Assembly: GCA_020630575.1 (NCBI GenBank)
Contig: JAHDBD010000030.1
Coordinates: 1-54,745, forward strand
Reading direction: 5' to 3'
DNA: 54,745 nucleotides
Origin: Bernardetia sp.
GTDB taxonomy: Bacteria > Bacteroidota > Bacteroidia > Cytophagales > Bernardetiaceae
The notes under the pieces: generated by a model
The model's input: only the letters and a program-made list of their open reading frames with translations
What the model was told of the DNA's origin: nothing
The model's database searches: none
Program-made: the position numbers and the translations under genes
Part shown: piece after piece, positions 52,101 to 54,745 of the stretch
Layout: each line of letters opens with the position of its first letter
Position numbering within the stretch: position 1 is the first letter of the stretch

Positions 52101-52487
52101 ATGACACTACCTTCATCAGAAACAGTTATTGAAGCTGCACTTTTAGCAAACACATATAGAGAGTTACAAGCTATTTGTATTGGTTATAAAGACAATGATA
52201 CAGAGTTATTTGACTACTATAATTCCTTTTTAGAATGGTTTGATTTAAAGTATGAGTTTCTACGTGCAGAAGCATTAATAATGATTGAGTTGCAGAATGA
52301 AATTTGGGATTTAGATAGAACAAAACGAGAGGAGAGAATGGCAGAATATGAAAAAACTACTCCAGTAGAAGTAGAATTTACAGAACAGTCAAAAGCAACG
52401 GAGTACAAACAACCTTTCGAAAGAGTGCTTGACTTCAAAATTTTTGGTTTTAGAATCTACTTTTTCTTGGAGATAGCAAAAGTATAG
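52101..52487 (+). CDS. Small acidic protein of unknown function
   Basis: A protein of 128 residues if it starts at the ATG 52101 (MTLPSSETVIEAALLANTYR). A longer GTG-started frame would run into the upstream hairpin. It is acidic and largely helical (EWFDLKYEFLRAEALIMIELQNEIWDL), with an ERMAEYEKTTPVEVEF stretch and a hydrophobic C-terminus FKIFGFRIYFFLEIAKV. It is not recognised. Its position between integrase and replication protein suggests a mobile-element function. A perfect 12-pair hairpin follows the stop. Confidence 0.55.
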   Translation: MTLPSSETVIEAALLANTYRELQAICIGYKDNDTELFDYYNSFLEWFDLKYEFLRAEALIMIELQNEIWDLDRTKREERMAEYEKTTPVEVEFTEQSKATEYKQPFERVLDFKIFGFRIYFFLEIAKV

Positions 52488-52494
52488 ACACAAA

Positions 52495-52527
52495 ATAACC
52501 GTATGACTTACTCAATCATACGGTTAT
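52495..52527 (+). repeat. Perfect 12-pair hairpin downstream of the 128-residue gene
   Basis: ATAACCGTATGA pairs with TCATACGGTTAT around a 9-nt loop. No T tract follows, so it is not a classic terminator. Confidence 0.7.
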
Positions 52528-52634
52528 AAAGTCTGAAACATTTACTCCTAAATATTTCAGTTAATCAATTCCCAGTCAAATTTTAATTGATGCATCCCAT
52601 CGCATTTACAAATTAAATTCAACAGAGTAAAATT

Positions 52635-54269
52635 ATGAATAATCAGTTAGATAACGAAATGAAAAGCAAAAAAGTTGTTCCACAAGATAATGGGACAGAA
52701 AAGGACACTACAAAAAAGAGTGTCCCAAACGGTAAAAAAGTACCTAAAACCCCTAGAAAACAAGTAGAAAAGAGAAAGCTGAACTTTTACTATCTAAAAA
52801 AGAAGAATGATGAGGTTGTAGATTGGGGCATCTATTTAGTTGCTTTTATGAGTTTTATACACAAACTAGGTTTTTGTAGATATGATGTCGGAGAAGGGGT
52901 TTATTTGATGGTTCACGTTGAAAAAAACATTGTAGAAGAGAAAAATATAGTAGAAATAATTGATGTAGTCTTAAAAGAAATAGACATTTCTAAAGGCTGC
53001 GATTTTGTAACACCTTTGAAAGTCAGAGAAAGATTATACGGTAATTTACCTCGTTATTTTGGTTCTCAATTACTATACAGAATCACACCTAATAATCCTT
53101 TTGATTTTGTGAAAGACACGAAGGATAAAGCCTTTTTTTGTTTTTTAAACGGAATTGTAGTGGTTACTGCAAGTGGTTATGAATTACAGCCTTATTCTAG
53201 TTTTGATAAGCATATTTGGAAACAGCAAATTATACAAAAAGACTTTATTGTGTCCTCTGATGTACTGGAGTTATTGAATGATAAAAATGTAGCTAGTCAA
53301 GTAGAGTGTCCTTTTATAGATGAGTACGGAAGTTTCGCAAGATACTGTTATCTACTTGCAGGAAGTAATGAGCGTTTTTATAGTTTGTGTTCTCTTTTAG
53401 GTTATGCGATGCATAACTTTACGGAGTATAAACTTCACGCTATTGTATTAACAGATAGTACCATTTCAGAAGATGATGAGTCTAATGGACGTAGTGGAAA
53501 ATCATTACTTTTTAAAGCTCTACAGTATGTTCGCAATCTTGCAGAAATAGCAGGAAAAGACTTTGAAGCCAACAATAAACACAAATATGACAAAGCTAAT
53601 ATTGATACTCAAATAGTCTTTGTAGATGATTTAAAAAAGAACTTTGATGTTGAAAGTTTATTTAATGATATTACTGAAGGTATTACAGTTGATAAAAAGA
53701 ATCAGCAACCGTATAGAATCAATCCTAAAATGGTTCTAACAAGTAACAAAGTCTTAAAAATAGAAGGGAGCAGCGCAAAAGATAGATTTGTAGAGTTTGA
53801 AGTATCTAGTCATTTTCATATTGACCATACACCTGAAAATGAGTTTGGGCATTGGTTTTTTAGAGATTGGGACACCGACCAATGGAACAAGTTTTACAAT
53901 TTTATGCTATTCTGTGTGTCATTTTTTCTCAAAAATGGTCTTACACGTCCCGAAAGTATCAATATAGAAATTAGAAGATTGATGCAAGAAACCTCAAAAG
54001 AATTAGTTGTATTTCTTGATGAAAAAGTAACGAATCAGACTTTAAAAGAAAAACAAGAAAAAGGAGAGTTTTATGATGAGTTTGTAGAATCATTCCCAGA
54101 CTTTGACAAACTTAGGCAGCGCACTTTTACCGAGTGGGTCAGAAAATATATGAAACTTTCTCCTCTCTACTCCTTACACTATAATTCCTATAAAAAAACA
54201 GTTAATGAGATGCGTAGTAGTGGAAAAGATTATTTCATTTTCGCAAAATATGAAGTGCTGAAGGAATGA
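52635..54269 (+). CDS. SF3 helicase/primase-like replication protein of a mobile element
   Basis: A protein of 544 residues. The N-terminal 50 are Lys/Thr-rich and disordered. The middle (about 60-230) has the layout of the D5-like region that precedes phage and plasmid helicases. The AAA+ part has Walker A ESNGRSGKSLLF (K289, S290), Walker B TQIVFVDDL (D331-D332), the sensor MVLTSN (about 366-371) and an arginine in SAKDRFVEFE (R384). Such proteins load at an origin and unwind DNA for replication of phages, satellites and integrative plasmids. The array of AGTGCATA repeats starting 72 nt after its stop is a natural binding target. Confidence 0.8.
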   Translation: MNNQLDNEMKSKKVVPQDNGTEKDTTKKSVPNGKKVPKTPRKQVEKRKLNFYYLKKKNDEVVDWGIYLVAFMSFIHKLGFCRYDVGEGVYLMVHVEKNIVEEKNIVEIIDVVLKEIDISKGCDFVTPLKVRERLYGNLPRYFGSQLLYRITPNNPFDFVKDTKDKAFFCFLNGIVVVTASGYELQPYSSFDKHIWKQQIIQKDFIVSSDVLELLNDKNVASQVECPFIDEYGSFARYCYLLAGSNERFYSLCSLLGYAMHNFTEYKLHAIVLTDSTISEDDESNGRSGKSLLFKALQYVRNLAEIAGKDFEANNKHKYDKANIDTQIVFVDDLKKNFDVESLFNDITEGITVDKKNQQPYRINPKMVLTSNKVLKIEGSSAKDRFVEFEVSSHFHIDHTPENEFGHWFFRDWDTDQWNKFYNFMLFCVSFFLKNGLTRPESINIEIRRLMQETSKELVVFLDEKVTNQTLKEKQEKGEFYDEFVESFPDFDKLRQRTFTEWVRKYMKLSPLYSLHYNSYKKTVNEMRSSGKDYFIFAKYEVLKE

Positions 54270-54341
54270 TGTAATAAAAGGAAGGTATTAGTAAATTCAA
54301 ATTTCAAAAAAAATAGACACCCCCTCTTTTTACTGAAATTC

Positions 54342-54630
54342 TATGCACTTATGCACTAAAGTAGCTTTACGGTATAAAAAACAAGGTTTTTATAGTGCAT
54401 AGGAAAAATAGCCTATGCACTTTGAAAAGTTAAGTTATTGATTTAAAGATATTTATATAGTGCATAGAAAAAAAAGGCTATGCACTTTATTGAAATACAA
54501 AGTACATTGAAATAAAAAAGTGCATAGAAAGTGCATAGGATTTTTCAAAAAGTGCATAGGATTTTGAGCCTATGCACTATAAAATCGCCCTCGTTGGTAT
54601 TGTGAGCCGAATGTAGTGCATAAGTGCATA
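54342..54630. repeat. Symmetric array of 12 AGTGCATA/TATGCACT iterons (candidate origin)
   Basis: Copies begin at 54342, 54350, 54394, 54414, 54459, 54479, 54519, 54530, 54551, 54571, 54615 and 54623. The outer left pair is two TATGCACT in tandem and the outer right pair two AGTGCATA in tandem. Inside are three inverted pairs at 20-bp spacing (start to start) and one direct pair. The spacers are AT-rich. Position beside a helicase gene fits a replication origin or partition site. Confidence 0.9.
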
Positions 54631-54745
54631 AGTTCTTACCATATTACCCATAGGGGATTTTTTCAGACAAGAATTTTTTTTTGATTTTGTGTAAGGAAAT
54701 TAGGTTTTGAAAAGAAAAAATAAAATAATCAAGAACAAATACAAA
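54631..54745. other. AT-rich tail without recognised gene
   Basis: About 115 nt after the iteron array, with a T-rich stretch near 54659-54680. I see no gene start before the window end. Confidence 0.5.

Noticed and set aside
54342..54630. Iteron array considered as a CRISPR array
   Set aside because: Units are only 8 bp, in both orientations, with unequal spacers, and no cas genes are present.

Overview
The window is AT-rich (about one third G+C by eye) and reads as the chromosome of a Bacteroidota bacterium, most likely a marine or gliding Cytophagales member (Bernardetia/Flexibacter-like; the genus is inference). The pointers are an arginine pathway that uses an N-acylornithine carbamoyltransferase, few Shine-Dalgarno sequences, TAnnTTTG -7 promoter elements, many SPII lipoproteins, and WbqC, YchF and ClpC proteins of the Bacteroidota type. 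No rRNA, tRNA, CRISPR array or transposase gene was recognised.

Region 1 (1-10.6 kb, + strand) is the end of a surface-polysaccharide locus. It holds a Wzt-like ABC exporter ATPase cut by the window edge, two sugar aminotransferases, a left-handed-beta-helix acyltransferase, two methyltransferases, a Fuc4NAc-transferase-like enzyme, two GT2 enzymes, a GT8-like enzyme and a GT9 enzyme. Together they could make and polymerise an N-acylated amino-deoxy sugar for ABC-dependent export. Region 2 (10.7-17.9 kb) has a phosphoglucose/phosphomannose isomerase, lipB, a lone pabA/trpG amidotransferase preceded by two sets of heptamer repeats, an AraC regulator plus medium-chain reductase pair between two hairpin-containing direct repeats (a probable acquired cassette), ychF and a TPR lipoprotein. 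Region 3 (17.9-27.4 kb, - strand) is rich in envelope and hydrolase genes: GNAT, MBL hydrolase, metzincin lipoprotein, nucleoside phosphorylase, a secreted caspase-like protein with a partner lipoprotein, CPBP protease, an aspartoacylase-like enzyme and a phosphodiester-glycosidase-like lipoprotein. rsmH, hutH and a RING-like membrane protein follow.

Region 4 (31.4-40.4 kb, - strand) is a complete arginine operon read GNAT-argG-argC-argD-argF'-argB-argE-argH. The first three genes are tightly packed. Each of the five later gaps holds palindromic repeat DNA, including two inverted copies of an ~83-bp element. The GNAT gene probably supplies N-acylglutamate. Region 5 (40.8-46.6 kb) has a sirtuin without zinc cysteines, a 36-residue Lys/Pro-rich protein, a deoxyribosyltransferase-like protein, truncated hemoglobin, clpC and wbqC.

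Region 6 (46.9-48.7 kb, - strand) is the most unusual locus. The first ~35 codons and last ~60 codons of a type IIG/ISP restriction-modification enzyme survive in order on one strand, and the interior is replaced by a PIN-like gene. That gene overlaps the first remnant by ATGA and carries a one-base frameshift. Region 7 (48.9 kb to the end) looks like the left part of an integrative element. It has a candidate small RNA, an XRE repressor divergent from a small HTH protein, a 53-residue membrane protein, a tyrosine recombinase, an SF3-helicase-like replication protein, and a symmetric array of 12 copies of AGTGCATA/TATGCACT that is a strong candidate replication origin or partition site.
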